Of a DNA stretch of 64,000 bases, positions 24,271 through 37,028 are shown piece by piece. This DNA comes from Muscardinus avellanarius (taxonomy: Eukaryota; Chordata; Mammalia; Rodentia; Gliridae), in contig OY726557.1 in NCBI GenBank assembly GCA_963383645.1, forward strand, positions 149,721,860-149,785,859. Direction: 5' to 3'. A program made the translations under genes and the position numbers. Numbering within the stretch: the first letter of the stretch is position 1; every line of letters begins with the position of its first letter. Under the pieces are notes generated by a model. The model did no database searches. It was not told the origin of the DNA and was given only the letters and a program-made list of their open reading frames with translations.

Positions 24271-24840
24271 AGGGAGCTTGTGATGTCCTGGAAGATGCTG
24301 TATATCTTTGCCAGCTGGCACCATCAAATCAGACAAATCTCAACAGTTAAGTCAGATACAGTGAATAATAGGGCTACATTTTTGAGGGTTGACTACTGGG
24401 AAAACTTCAAAATCACTGATGGCCACACAAATACCAATTATTTCTGGGTGTTTTCTTGACATAATTTTTAGACATGTAGTTACAGTTCTAATTCTGAGTG
24501 ATGTTATTTTGTCAGTGAGAACTAGCTTCTATTCATTAGTAGAAGAAAATCATTAATATGTAACATTATTATCTCTAAGTTCACCCTAGTAAAGGCCAGT
24601 TGGTACTTATTAACATTTGAAATATGCATAGTATTTTGCTAGGCATTTAACAAGACCTCATTATTTAATGTTGGCATTAGTCTTATTTGGCAGTATGTCA
24701 AAGCTTTTTTTTTCCCCAAGAAATAAAAATAAGTGACTTAGTAGTGTGTGAGCAAATTACAATAAAATAGGATGTCTAAGCATTTTCAATAATCCTTACA
24801 GTTTTGTAGCTGGTGAGGGGCTAGTAGTTCTTCTGTCTTT
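24271..24840. other. Intergenic; possible MIR remnant at 24600-24790
   Basis: 'tattttgctaggcatttaac' and 'caagaaataaaaataagtga' suggest a badly decayed antisense MIR. The remainder is unrecognised. Confidence 0.3.
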
Positions 24841-24856
24841 AAAATAAACTGAATTT

Positions 24857-25057
24857 AGCTGGGCGTGGTGGCGGAGGCTTGTAATCCCAGCATTTGGGAG
24901 GCTGAGACCTGAGGATCGCAGTTCGTGGACAGCCTCAGCTACTTAGTGAGGCCCTCTGCAACTCAGTGAGACCCGGTATTCAAAATAAAGAATAAAAAAT
25001 AGGGCAGGAGGTGTAGCTCGGAGGTTGAATGCCCCTGCATTCCATCCCCAGACCCAC

Positions 25058-25058
<1 letters not shown>
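24857..25058 (+). mobile_element. B1-dID SINE with 17-bp target duplication and (AAT)n tail
   Basis: Forward. 'gctgggcgtggtggcggagg' to 'cattccatccccagaccc'. The tail became (AAT)n at 25059-25098. The direct repeat aaaataaactgaattta lies at 24841-24857 and 25102-25118. Confidence 0.9.

Positions 25059-25101
<43 letters not shown>
25059..25101. repeat. (AAT)n microsatellite
   Basis: About 14 perfect trinucleotide units forming the SINE tail. Confidence 0.95.
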
Positions 25102-25104
<3 letters not shown>

Positions 25105-25191
25105 ATAAACTGAATTTAGAACTTTGGCTTTAACCTAATTTTATTTGGGCAAGTCTTGCCACACCAACACAAGTACCTTTCAAGAGAAAAT

Positions 25192-25340
25192 ATAGCCAAG
25201 CATGGTGGCACATGCCTGTAATTCTAGTACTTGGGAGGCAGAGACAGGAGGATTTCAGGTTAGAGATAAGTCTCACCAATTTAGCCAGACTCTAAGCAGT
25301 TGAGTGAGATGTTGTATTTGTTGAAGGTAGAATAGACAAA
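25192..25340 (+). mobile_element. B1-dID SINE, right half mostly lost
   Basis: Forward B1 half ('agccaagcatggtggcacat') is clear. The ID half is reduced to 'gaaggtagaatag'. Confidence 0.65.
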
Positions 25341-26294
25341 GGGAGATTGCTCTAGCTTGCAAATAAAAGTATTCTGATGCTATTTTTTTCTCTTCTACCT
25401 ACTATATGTCATACTGGATATATTCCTTATAAAATACATTTTAGTCAATTTTAAGTTGAGGTTACATAACCCAGAGAATTTGAAAGAGATAAAAACATTT
25501 ACTAAGTACGTGGACTTTCTTCAGTCAAATCATAATGAAAATACTTGGTAGAGGACAGAGAGACAGTAACATGCTTCTGTTTTCTCCACCCTAGCTTCAA
25601 TGCAGCTCAGTAATAAGTGCACAGCAAGCTGAGAATTAAAATCACAATACCTGTTAAGTAGTTCAATTCCAGATGATTCAGAGAAAAAAGAAGGAACTCG
25701 GTTTAGGAAATAGTATTATGATGGTGATTCCATTGTGATGCTAATAAATCAGTAGCTTTTGACAAATTTAAGTAGGAAGCTGGCTCTTATCTTATGGTAG
25801 GAGACTAAAGTCTCTTAATCTGCTAGCTCTGAATCATGGCTTGGAAGAAGATTAAACAATGTCTCTATTTTCCAGCAAATCAGTAATTAGTGATAAATTA
25901 TTTATATGCCTGCAGATTGCCCCTGGCTTTCACTTTGGGTATATGAACTATAAGCAGATAAGTCTTTTAAAGGGATATCTGGTGTTCTTTATTAGCAGAA
26001 AGGATATATTAAGCATTCTCTGGACAGGCATTAGGCCTCTATTCTGTGTTAAGTTCAGTATACATTGCTAAGATGCATCTGATATGATCCTTACCTATAA
26101 GGAACTCACCATTTAATGGAATAGAAAAATACATCAGCACTTAATTTCAGTATGCCACCCAATATCATTCTTTGTCAAAAATATTGTAACCAGAAGAAGT
26201 AATATGGAAAACATAGCAATATCCTCAAATGTTAGATAAGGACAGTTATAGAATAAAAATTTATTAAATAATGGTAATTAGAAAATATAGAATT
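25341..26294. other. Intergenic, nothing recognised
   Basis: No supported gene or repeat. Confidence 0.4.
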
Positions 26295-26495
26295 GGCTGG
26301 GCGTGGTGGCGCACACTTGTAATCCCCGCACTTGGAGACAGGAGGATCGCATGGGTTCAAAGCCAGCCTTAGCTACTTAGTGAGGCTCTCAGCAACTTAG
26401 TGAGACCCTGTTTCCAAATAAAATATTTTTTTAAAAAATGGTCTTGGAGTAAAGCCTGGAGGTAGAAAGCCTCTGGGTTCCACCCCCAGTACCAC
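26295..26495 (+). mobile_element. B1-dID SINE with poly(A)/(TA)n tail
   Basis: Forward. 'gctgggcgtggtggcgcaca', partial deletion in the B1 half, ID half 'ggtcttggagtaaagcctgg'. Tail poly(A) then (TA)n at 26496-26543. Confidence 0.85.
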
Positions 26496-26501
26496 CAAAA
26501 A

Positions 26502-26541
<40 letters not shown>

Positions 26542-26543
26542 TT

Positions 26544-27035
26544 ATATGGGAATCTCAATACAGAAGGAGGGGAAGAAAAGAACTGGCCTGAGGTTAGAGG
26601 TGGGGGGGGGATGGAGCCTGGCCAAGGAGAGCAGACACAGGGAGGTTTTACAAAGGAAGGAATCTAGGGATCTCACTCTGGCCTACACTAGACACAGCAA
26701 GCTTCACCTCCTAGAGGAAGTCAGCAGCCGCAGACCACAATGCTCCCATCCCTAGAGGCCTCTGGGTAAGACAACAGACGCCTAGGTCTCCTCCAAGGCA
26801 TCATGCGCGAGGGGACCTGGGCAGGCTGGGAGTAAGGCCATGGCCTCCTCCTACAGCCTCTGGTCCTCATCCATGGGCTGCATTCCTGAGCCTTTACTAG
26901 GCATGTGTGACACACAAAAGATGGTGGGATGCATCTTGCATCTGCCTTAATTGTACATCAGTCCTTGTCCTTATTTGAAATGCATAAGGATGACTCTTCT
27001 GGTGGTGAGTACTTTGTACTCCTAATTTGGCAGAA
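26544..27035. other. GC-richer unique-looking stretch
   Basis: 26560-26900 is richer in G+C than its surroundings ('ctacagcctctggtcctcat'). It holds short open frames on both strands (64-70 codons), none with a recognisable domain. A decayed gene fragment or unannotated repeat cannot be excluded. Confidence 0.3.
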
Positions 27036-27214
27036 AGGCTACTGAGGATTGAACCTTTGGGTGTTATATCTCTGACTACACCCCCAGCCCTTTTTTATTT
27101 TTTATTTTAGAACAAAGTCTCACTAAGTTGCTGAGACTGGCTTTGAACCTATGATCTTCCTGTCTCACTCTTCTAAGCACTGGTGTTATAGGCATGTGCC
27201 ACCATGTCCAGTTT
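27036..27214 (-). mobile_element. B1-dID SINE
   Basis: Antisense. 'actgaggattgaacctttgg' to 'tgccaccatgtccag'. Confidence 0.78.
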
Positions 27215-27401
27215 GTATTCCTAATTTTAACTTTAAACTTTTTGATCTAAGTAAAAGAAATAAAGATTCTAGAATAAAATATTTGGTAAAATGATTATTT
27301 CCTCTTCCCAGCAATGCTAGATGTCTTAGTCTGGGTCTGTTGCTAGGGAAGAGAGGAATTCTTAATTTAGCTGAGTTTAATTTTTTTTCTTATTTATCTT
27401 T

Positions 27402-27618
27402 TTTGGGGGGAATACTGAGGATTGAATTCCAGGGAATTCTATTCTTAACTATGCCCTCATCCCTTTTTTGTTTGTTTGTTTTGTTTTTTACTTTAAAACA
27501 GGGCCTTGCTAAGTTACTGGGAATATTGCTAAATTGCTGAGACTGACCTTGAATCTGCTGTTTTTCTGTCTCAGACTTCCAAGTACTGAGATGACAAGTC
27601 TATACTACCAACCCAGTT
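27402..27618 (-). mobile_element. B1-dID SINE
   Basis: Antisense, old. 'atactgaggattgaattcca' to 'actaccaacccagttg', with (GTTT)n in the linker. Confidence 0.72.
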
Positions 27619-27810
27619 GAGTTTAAATTTTAAATGACAGCAAAATCACCGATATAACTTGACTCACCCCCAAAGAATCCTGTCAAAATAGGAATCAAAG
27701 TAGGCATTAAGTCTGACTTTAAGAAAACACAGAAAACTCCAAAATTATACACTAGAATTTGTGAATGGAAAAAGACCCATCAGCTAAATTTGTATTAAAA
27801 GTTTAGTCAT

Positions 27811-28028
27811 GCCAGGCACAGTGGCACATGCCTGTAATCCCAGTACTTGGGAGGATAAGACAGGAGGATCACAGGTTCAAGACCAGCCTCAGCAATTCAC
27901 CGAGACTCTGAGCAACCCCACAATATCTTGTTTCAAGAAAAAAAAGTGGGAGGACTGAGGGTATAGCTAAGAGTTAGAATGCCCCTGAGCTCAATCCCAA
28001 GTACCATAAAATGAAAAAAAAAAAAAAA
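27811..28028 (+). mobile_element. B1-dID SINE
   Basis: Forward. 'gccaggcacagtggcacatg' to 'cccaagtaccataaaatg' plus an A tail. Confidence 0.8.
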
Positions 28029-28959
28029 TTATTTACGTGTTCATAGGTGACATCACAGGCATCTATGGCCAAAAGTTTTCTCCATCTTTTCTGATGTCTT
28101 CATATTTTTAAACTAGTAAAGTGTGTTTTATTCTACAAATAAGACCTTGAGTTAACTAGACAACAAGGGTTTCAGCTGAAATGTAATTAATCAGGAAGGA
28201 CAGTGATTGATCATCAGAGCCTCTCCCATATTAATTTGTGAAAGGTCATGCAGATATCAATATTTGAAGGGCTGGGGTCAATAGCAATGAAGGAGCCTCA
28301 GGAAGAAGAAGCAAATATATCCACTCAAAAGGAGCTGTTCCCTGAGGCAGTGCAGGTTTAAGCAGTTCTTTCTTCTGTGACTCATAAAGATGTTGTCTTT
28401 TAATAACTAGTTTTTGGGGATTCGTGTTTGGGAAAATTTTTCTACATTTTAGGTGCTGAAAAGTGCTTTAGGAGCCCTGCATAAACTTTTTTGACATAAA
28501 CTTTTCTTTTTGTAAATTCTTATTTGCTAAAGCTTCAAGGAGTATTTTGCTTTAGCCTTATGGTAATTTGCATCTGAAATACCAATTTCTTACAAATACC
28601 ATGATGGGATTTGAGGAATCTATGATGTGCTGATTAGTAGGTTTAAGTATGAATCTCTCCTTGATAGTCACACTGGGTTCCCTCCAGAAGCATGCTTGTA
28701 GAATGCTTCAAGAAGGTGGATCAACTATCTACTTACATAAAGGATTATTTATGTGTGTGTAGGAGGGGGAGAGATTCCTGAGAAAGATCTTGGCCTAAAG
28801 GAAAAAAACAGATCCATAAACTTGTCCTACAAAGTCATCTGAGTCAAGGGTGGATGAAATCTCAAAAAATCTACTCGCTAAAATCTATCAGACATCGAGA
28901 GCTCAGCAAAGCAATCTTTGTAGCCCCTATAATAGCAATGGGGTAAAAGGCAAGTGTCT
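28029..28959. other. Intergenic, nothing recognised
   Basis: No supported gene or repeat. Confidence 0.4.
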
Positions 28960-29165
28960 AGCCAGGCATGATGGTGCACCCCTGTAATGCCACTTCTTCA
29001 GAGTCAGAAATGAGAAGGTCACAGATTTAAGGCCTGCCTCAGCAACTTAGCAAGGTCCTCAGCAACTTAGTGAGATGCTGATTTGAGATTAAAAAATAAA
29101 ATAAAATAGGGCTAGTAATGTAGCTTAGAAGTAGAATGTCCTTGGGTTCTAACCCCAGTACCCCC
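28960..29165 (+). mobile_element. B1-dID SINE
   Basis: Forward. 'gccaggcatgatggtgcacc' to 'ggttctaaccccagta', then a C-rich/(AC) tail. Confidence 0.78.
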
Positions 29166-29524
29166 CCCACACACACACAAAATGCATGTGTCCTTCTCCA
29201 GTGTAACTATGGAACCCAGAAAAGTTAAGAACTGGTCAGAGTAGCCTAAGCAGCAGATCTGTCCTGTATATGGAGAGAAGCCAGGGGAAGATATCTTGCT
29301 TCAGCAGCTTCTCTATGGCCCTGATAGTAGTTGGCAGAAACAGTAGAATCACTCTGGGATCCTGACAACAAACATATCCTGTGGGGTGGGTAAAGGACTC
29401 ATCTCCAAGCTCAAGTAGGAGAGTTCACCAGTCTCCACTGAGAGGGATGGATGTGAAAAGATGGGAAAGACTGGAGTGGGTTCTTGCACAGTGAGCAAGA
29501 GAAAAAATCAAGAACTACCAACTA

Positions 29525-29574
<50 letters not shown>

Positions 29575-30780
29575 GGTATTATAAATATATTTTTTATTCT
29601 GCGGTTGATGTAGCCTTGAAAAAGTAGACTTGTTTCTGATTTGGGCAGTGTCCTCAAAGTATATTATTTAATTATTCCTTGGGCATATGGCTTGGGTCCC
29701 TGTCACCTGAAGAGTGCTCTGAAGTGATCCTGGCACTTTGATCTACTTCCTCACCTTAAAGGGCTGTTCTAACCTACAGAACTTCCAAGGAGGGACCTAG
29801 GTGGTTGGTTGTGCTTGTTGATGGAAGGCAGAGTTGTAGTGATCCTCATATTTGACCTTGTTGCTCTCCAGGTCATGGCAATCTGTAGCGAGAAATGTAC
29901 TCTGGCAAAGTAACAAGACTGTAGGGAGTCAGGAGGCTGTAATAATCCTCTCCTGACCTCAGTGTCTTCATCTGTAAAATGAGGTGATTCTCAAACATGG
30001 AGCATGCATCAGAATCATCTTCAAACTGAAAACAGAAAATAGCCTCTTGAGCCTCATAAATACTAAATTCGAATAAATGTAGATGCGTTTTAAAATGTCC
30101 ATGGCTGTGCCCACCCCATTAGTAAAGGGATTTTCCTGAATTTCTCCTTTAGGAAATTAAAATTTAAACTTTAAAATTTAAGCTATTTTCCACACCTATG
30201 TTTATGTGTTGCTAGTAAGAGATTAAATTAACACAGTATATATCGAAAGCCTTAAAATCTTGTCTGCACTTTAACTTATTAGGCCTTTTTATAGAAACTT
30301 ATTCCCAAGTAATTGGGTAATGCACACAATTGTGTACTCAAACCATTGAAACAACATACAGTACTAACAAAAAGATATTACTTATGATACACATTATGGT
30401 ATATCCATAAAAATAGTATGTTGGCATTGCAAATTAAATTTTAAGAAATTAATTAATGGCACAAAAGGTGTTCATAATCTATCTGTGAAATGAAGGAAAA
30501 CAGCCTTTGAAATATATGCAGGTACATATAAACATAGATGATTATAAACATGTGAGCATCATACTGGGTGAAAGATCTGGACACAAGAGTAGATACTGAA
30601 TGAGTCCACCTGTATACAATTACAGAGTCAACAAATACAACTGATAGCAGCATGAAATAGATCTGTGATTGCCTAAAACAGGGAGTAAAGCTGGGGGCAA
30701 GACAGAAAGCAACTCTTTGATGCTATTAGAATGTTTTCTATCTTGATCCTGATTATAGCTACACAGGAGTATAAAAAAGG
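29166..30780. other. Intergenic; (TG)n and possible MIR / DNA-transposon remnants
   Basis: (TG)n at 29527-29570. 29900-29990 contains the MIR-like 'gacctcagtgtcttcatctgtaaaatgagg' motif in two parts. The next 130 bp ('tctcaaacatggagcatgca ... gcccacccca') resemble a MER5-type DNA element. The rest is unrecognised. Confidence 0.35.
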
Positions 30781-30787
30781 TAAGCAT

Positions 30788-30789
30788 GT

Positions 30790-30840
<51 letters not shown>
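30788..30840. repeat. (TG)n microsatellite
   Basis: About 24 perfect units. It generates Val/Cys- and Thr/His-rich spurious open frames on either strand. Confidence 0.95.
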
Positions 30841-30880
30841 AAGTGTGTGTAAATGCACATACATGTGTGCATATGCAAGT

Positions 30881-31045
30881 GTGGTACTAGAGACTGAATC
30901 CCGGGACATTCTACATCCAAGTTATACCTCTAACCCCCTTTAGTTGATGAGAATCTCGCTGAATTGCTGAGACTGTCCTTGAACTCGTGATCATGTCTCT
31001 AGCTCCTAACTATGGAGATTATAGGCCTGGGCCACTATGCTTTGC
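30881..31045 (-). mobile_element. B1-dID SINE
   Basis: Antisense, old. 'ggtactagagactgaatccc' to 'gggccactatgctttgc'. Confidence 0.68.
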
Positions 31046-31082
31046 TGAAGGTGAACACTTTAAATGAGTACATTTTACTGGA

Positions 31083-31238
31083 TGGACTAAACCCAGGGGC
31101 ACTCCACCTCTGAGCTATGCCCTCAGCCCTTTTATTTTTTGTTTGGAAACTATTTCATTATGTGGATGTGAGTCTCTTTAAGGCACTGAAGCTGTTCTCA
31201 AACCTGTCTCAGTCTCTCAAGTTCTAGATTACAGACAT
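31083..31238 (-). mobile_element. B1-dID SINE, decayed
   Basis: Antisense. 'ggactaaacccaggggcact' to 'ctagattacagacatgaa'. Confidence 0.62.
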
Positions 31239-31242
31239 GAAT

Positions 31243-31428
31243 CTGGGTGTGGTATCACATGCCTGTAATTCCAGTACTTGGGAGGCTGATACAGGAAGAT
31301 CACAGGTTGGAGGCCAACCTCAGCAATTTAGCAAACTCTGTTTCAAAATAAATAAAATAAAATGGGTATAGCTCAGGTGGCAGAATACCCCTGGGTTCAA
31401 TCCTCAGTGCCAAAAAAAAAAAAAAAGA
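31243..31428 (+). mobile_element. B1-dID SINE
   Basis: Forward. 'ctgggtgtggtatcacatgc' to 'ttcaatcctcagtgcc' with poly(A). Head-to-head with the preceding antisense copy. Confidence 0.8.
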
Positions 31429-31529
31429 TGTTAAGTGAATCACATCACAGAGAATTGAAAGAATTGATAGGCCACCAGATTCAAATAACCAAGTTACTAT
31501 CACCTTGATAAAATGTTACCTTTATTTAA

Positions 31530-31547
31530 ACACACGCGCGCACGCAC

Positions 31548-31617
<70 letters not shown>

Positions 31618-31633
31618 CAGCAGCAGCAGCAAC
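31530..31633. repeat. (CA)n with adjoining (CAG)n
   Basis: About 40 CA units with small interruptions, ending in four to five CAG and then CAA units (31616-31636). Confidence 0.93.
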
Positions 31634-31639
31634 AACATG

Positions 31640-32789
31640 GGTGAAAAGTGAGCCAGAAGCAATGTGCCCCTGAATTAATGGTACACCAAATACACACTCA
31701 GGAAAGACAGTGTGGATATCTGTTTCCTTTCATGAAAATGAACAGAATCATGGCAAATTCTAGCAGAAACTCAAGCCTGCCTAGCTCACACCCTGTACTG
31801 TCAGATCACTGTATACCAAGATGTCCTGAGTCCTCTGATGGCAAGTCTGTACATCACATCCTGTTAGAGCCCCACACCATTAAAAAATAAAATTAAAACA
31901 AAACAAAACAAAACCAAGCATGCCAGAGGTGAAGGAAAAAACACAGGCAGCTACTCTTAAATAAATAAGCAGAGAGGTAAAATATTGCTGGGAACCTAAA
32001 CAAGGACGCAGGAGAGGAAGTAAACAAGCAAACAAAGCTCAAGGCTGAGGTCTCCGAGAACAAAAGCTCAACACTGAAGTCATTTCTAGGCAAGGATAAA
32101 AGTCTCCTTACCAAGAGCAGAGGAAATGGAGAACTTCGTAGTATCATTAACTTGACAAATATCCTAGAGACACATTGATTGTGAAGTCTCATTTGGGTCT
32201 CTGGGTCTATGAGCTGCTGAAGAATGAGGTGGCTTAAATCCAGACAGACTGTCTGTTCAACAAGATGCACTCTGTCTAACCCAGACTCTAAGTCTAGAGC
32301 TGCCAACCATGCTGGAGGGGGCGCCAGTCTATAAGATACAAAGAAAGGGTCCCCAAGCCCCAGAGGTGGCCTAATAGTCTACTAATCACTTACCAAACCT
32401 CATCCATAAAGTGAAATCCAACCTACCTATGGCAGTTTCAGTGGATTGATTGTGTCTTACCTGACTTCTCCAGGGCTCACCAACTTCTGGGCCAAACAAA
32501 ATTACAGTAAAAATTTCTTGGCATCTTTTCCCTTTGTGTTATACTTTGTTAGAGGATACTGGAAGCTGCTGACTCTGAGATTCTTGGGGATATTTTTACT
32601 GATTTAATTCTTTAGAGTTTTATTGACTATTCTCTCTTTTCCTAGAATCTAAACTGTGCTTCATCAGATAAGCCTGGAAACAGCTGCAGATCAAAAACAA
32701 CTCCTTTGTATTTTAAACTATCACTCTTTTTTAGCCCTGATACTATTTATCAGATCAAAAGGTTGATGTCTGACTTCATGTTTCCTTAG
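31640..32789. other. Intergenic, nothing recognised
   Basis: The antisense open frame at 31893-32306 (137 codons) is Leu/Ser/Phe-rich with no domain. Without other evidence I do not call it a gene. Confidence 0.35.
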
Positions 32790-33500
32790 AATATGTTTTT
32801 TATATATATACTTTTATTGGTATAATGCAATTCTCTATCATGGTGAGATTCAGCGTGATATAAACATACATTCACACAGCGATTGTTGCATTTCCCTCTA
32901 TCTAACTCCCCATTTCTCCCCTTCCCCATGCATGTCAGTGAGATTCATAGTGAAACTTTCTTGTATGGACATAATCTTATTTGAACTGTTCCTTTCCTCA
33001 ATCCTCATCTTTCCTCTTATCTACTCCCTCCTCAGTCTTCTTCCACCATCTTCCTGGTTTCTTTCTTCATTTGATTGAATTTCCTTTTGCTTCCTATTTT
33101 TGTTCCAGCTTCCACATATGAGAGAAAACAAAATCCTTTTACTGAGGCATGCTGATCTCATTTAGCATAATATTCTCTAGTTCTATCCATTGCTGCAAAT
33201 GACAGAATTGTGTTCTTCTTTATGGCTAAATATAATTCCATTGCATGTATACACCACATTTCCATTGCCCATTTCTCTGTTGATGGATGCCTAGATTGGT
33301 TCCATCACTTGGCTAATGTGAATTGTGCTGCTATAAACATGGGTATGCATTCATCACTGCAGTATTCTGGATTTGGTTCTTTCAGAACGATGTTGAGGAG
33401 TGCTATGGCTGGATAAGATGGTGGTTCCATTCATAGTCTCTTGAGGAACTTTCATACTGGTCTTTATAGTGGTTGTGCTAATTAAAATTCCTCCAACAGA
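32790..33500 (-). mobile_element. Antisense L1 3'UTR and ORF2 C-terminus
   Basis: T-rich 3' end, C/T-rich 3'UTR, then 'agttctatccattgctgcaa', 'ctgttgatggatgcctagat' and 'gctgctataaacatgggtat', all antisense signatures of the ORF2 terminus. 5'-truncated and decayed. Confidence 0.7.
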
Positions 33501-34098
33501 GAATGAGTTTTTTACTTAGAAATTCTCAGTCCCTTGGGTAAATGGTCTACCAGTGGGCATGAGTCTTGATTATAGATGCAAAGTCTCTGGCATATCACAT
33601 ACCTATTCTATAGTAAACACTTGGGAAAAGAAAACCATTTATCTCATTATTCATCTGGAAATGATGGACATGTGAATGAAAGACCAAAAGAAAAATGCTC
33701 TCTCCCAGCAGACTGATAAAATTCTCACATGTCTCAGCTTTCAAGAATTGTCAGAAAGTATGAAGATAGAGAAAATAAAAGGGTAGAGATTTTTATTGTT
33801 GTAGTTGTTTGCTTTTCAATACTTATTTAATAGACAAGTGGGGACTCTAGGATTTATGTTAGCATATTTCAGCTATCCCCCCATCCCAGAACTGAACTCT
33901 TGCTTGTAATATGTTATTAAACACTGATTGGTGGGGGAGAATACCTAAGAAGTTTGTTGTTTTAAAATAATAGTTGTTAGCTGACTCAGTAAGGAGACAA
34001 GCACATTAACCTGTTGGGATAGTATAGTTAAAAATCTAACTTTTTATTGTCCCCTAAGTAACCTCAAGAACAATGCCACCTTAAAGAAAAGAAAGAAA
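33501..34098. other. Intergenic, nothing recognised
   Basis: No supported feature. Confidence 0.4.
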
Positions 34099-34296
34099 GC
34101 CAGGCATGGTGGCGCACGCTTGTAATCCCCGCGCTTGGTAGGCGGAGACAGGAGGATGGCGCAGGTTTGAAGCCAGCTGCGCTGGCTTAGGAGACCCTTT
34201 TTCCAAAAATAAAATAAGTATAAAATAGGTCTGGGAGTGTAGGCCGGAGGTAGAAAGGCTTCCAGGAACCCCAGTACCACCAAAAAAAAAAAAAAA
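34099..34296 (+). mobile_element. B1-dID SINE, 'ggcttccagg' subtype, young-looking
   Basis: Forward. 'ccaggcatggtggcgcacgc', 'ccccgcgcttggtaggcgga', 'gctgcgctggcttaggagac', ID half 'ggtctgggagtgtaggccgg'. CpG-rich and close to the other subtype members. The A-rich tail runs to about 34316. Confidence 0.9.
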
Positions 34297-34316
34297 AGAA
34301 AAGAAAGAAAGAAATG

Positions 34317-36137
34317 AAGATGGGCCCCTCCAACTGTGAGCTGTGAATTACTCTGGAATAGGACATGAATTGATCATAGTTTTAGTGATCTCTTTAGTGT
34401 TCATCCAAAGCAGGTGCTCAGTAAGTGCCACTACTTGATCTTCATTGCTCCTTTTAGGAAGCTGAGACATGAATGTGTGGGGTAGGATAGGAATTAGCCC
34501 TCACCATGTATCTCTGCCTGCTCCAGAAAAGACTGGCATATAAGAAAATCTATAATAATTTCAAAAGGGCAAATAAGATGTAAGATCTCTGTACATATCC
34601 AGGAGATGTACAGTGATTTATAAATGTTAATAATTTCTGACTATTACTGGAACTAAAATGAATAATCATTATCCAGCAAAACCAAGGAAGAAAAAATGGG
34701 TAGAAATGAGCAAAATAAAGTTTAATGGCAAGAGGAAGAAAGTTTTGAAGAAAGGAAGGAATACTGAAATTTGCAAAAACAGAAAAACTTTTAATTGACA
34801 AACACAAGGTAAAAAATTGGCTTCATACCAATTCTGCAGAAGGTATGTAGAAATCTTGGCATTCTCAAATGGTAGAGATATGCTACTTCTAAAAAAAATG
34901 TGACATTCGACTATATTTATAGAGTTGGTGTTTCCAGAAGAATTGTTCCCAATGTACTTGAAAATAGATATTTTTTGAGAGTCTCATTCATCCCATTTGT
35001 GGGTAAACATTTAAGTGATGTGAGGAAGAGCTGGCCAATCACTAGAAGAAAGCATACAGATTTAATAGCACATCTAAGAATAAAAGGGATGTGGAATTTC
35101 TATTGTTCAGTCCAGGAAAGCAATGGCTGAGAGGTGATTTAATATGTGTCTCCAGTCTATAAAGGGTCATTATCTAGTGGTTTATGACCATCTGTTCTTT
35201 ACCTTTCCCAAAGAAAGAAAAGAGGAAATGAGCTTAAACTGCAGAAAAATAAATTTAGGTAGACCAAAGAGACTTCCAGACTGAGATCTGTGTATTGTTA
35301 CAAACCTTAAGGTGGTTATGGTATTTCCTTCTCTGACCTCATCTAGGACACACATAGGTATATATCTATCTGCACTGAAGTCTACATGGCCCCAGTGGGA
35401 TGAGTCTGAGTTTTCTCAGACTTTAAAAAGTGGCTGAATGTCACTAATGTCACTTTGATTTACTCTTCTCTTTGGTCAAGCTAGAAATCCCTCTCACACT
35501 TTAAGAGATATCCTTGATGCTACCAACGTACCATTAGTGAGAATGGACTTTTCACTGAAGTATTGCTAAGATGTGAGCTCATTCATTCATGCACTCTTTT
35601 TTCTCTTTTCCCAAACATTACATAGTACTGGCTCTAATAGAATCACATCCCCCTTGTTTCAGATCTTCCCATTAATTTAGGCCTGGATAAATACTCTTCT
35701 GCCTTGTCCAGGACCACCGAGGAAATTATTGGATCACCCTTGAAATTATTTCCACACTTTCTGCTAGTGAGGCACTCAGAGGCCTCTGTAGCCATTCTTC
35801 GAGTGAACTCGGGTTGAGCTGACACCAGTGGTAGACCTTGGCATTATCTGAATCATGCTGGTTCTGTAGGGAGGCATAATAATTATACAAAGCAAGAAAT
35901 ACACAATCAGGGGAGAATGTGGGCCACCTCAAAAGTGAGAGGGGTACTTTGGGGGTTCACAGCTCTTCTTTAGTGAGGGGTGAGTAAAGGGAAAAATTTT
36001 CAGATGATCTCAGTCCAGTAGTCACAAGATCACTTAGGAAGTTTTGGTCATCTTTTGGTGGGGCCTTCACCATCTTCTCAATACGTGTCTCTCTTGTGTA
36101 AGCTATTCAAGGACAGCTAACGGTACCCAAAGAGATT

Positions 36138-36138
<1 letters not shown>
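34317..36138. other. Intergenic, nothing recognised
   Basis: Short open frames on both strands (34550-34807 minus, 34900-35130 plus, 35643-35932 minus) lack any recognisable domain. Confidence 0.4.
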
Positions 36139-36208
<70 letters not shown>

Positions 36209-36209
36209 T
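36139..36209. repeat. Compound (TG)n(GA)n microsatellite
   Basis: About 21 TG units followed directly by about 13 GA units. Confidence 0.95.
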
Positions 36210-36559
36210 CTTTGTTCCCTGAACAACAGATACCTCTTCTACTTAACTATTCCTAGGTTGGATAATTAAGAGGTTAAGGTGTTTTGTATGTGAGTTCCCA
36301 GGAAAATGTCCAGCCAACTTTCTGATTTTTTTTTTTGGCAGTCTCTGTTGTCTGATTGATAGATACCCTTCAAGGATAGTTAGTAGTGCTCAGGGTAGTT
36401 ATTAAGGACTTGTAAATTTCCCAGAAACTTTTAAGTCTAACAAGCCTTCCTAAAGGTATCCACATAAAAGTTATATTTTCTTTCTTTTCCCTTTAGGTCT
36501 CCTTTCTACTCATTTCTTTTCTTTCTTCTATCCTACCTCATTCTGATCATAAGAGAATG

Positions 36560-36800
36560 CCTTTGAAAGAGGTGGAATCCTAGTCCCTTCCTCTCTGTTT
36601 CAAATTCTGATCATGAGGTAAACAGTTTTGCCTCAGACTCTCACCGTGATGCACTACTGTCTTACTATAGGTCCAAAAGCAACAGATCCCATCAATCACA
36701 GATTTAAACCCTAAAACTATCCGCAAAAATAAACCATTGTTCATCTTTGGTTGTTTTATCTCAGGTATTTATTATAGTAACAAAGCTAATAGCATGGTAA
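36560..36800 (+). mobile_element. MaLR-type LTR 3' part
   Basis: Ordered MaLR-like blocks: 'gtgatgcactactgtcttac', 'taggtccaaaagcaacagat', 'cgcaaaaataaaccattgtt' (poly(A) signal), and 'ttatctcaggtatttattat' near the end. Solitary and decayed. Confidence 0.6.
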
Positions 36801-36980
36801 TGGAAAAACCTTGATTGCTTTAATTTTATTTCTATTTATAGTTCTAGTCTCAAAACAACTATTAATTACACTCGGTACTCTATTTGGATTAACAAATATT
36901 TGTTAACTGTGCAAAGCACTTTGTGAATTTGTAATGTTTACCTGCCCTTTGTTGCTATTATTTATCTCTTATTAGTTAAC

Positions 36981-37028
<48 letters not shown>

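Noticed and set aside
31893..32306. 137-codon antisense open frame as a membrane protein
   Set aside because: Hydrophobic and Ser-rich residues reflect T/C-rich sequence; nothing else supports it.
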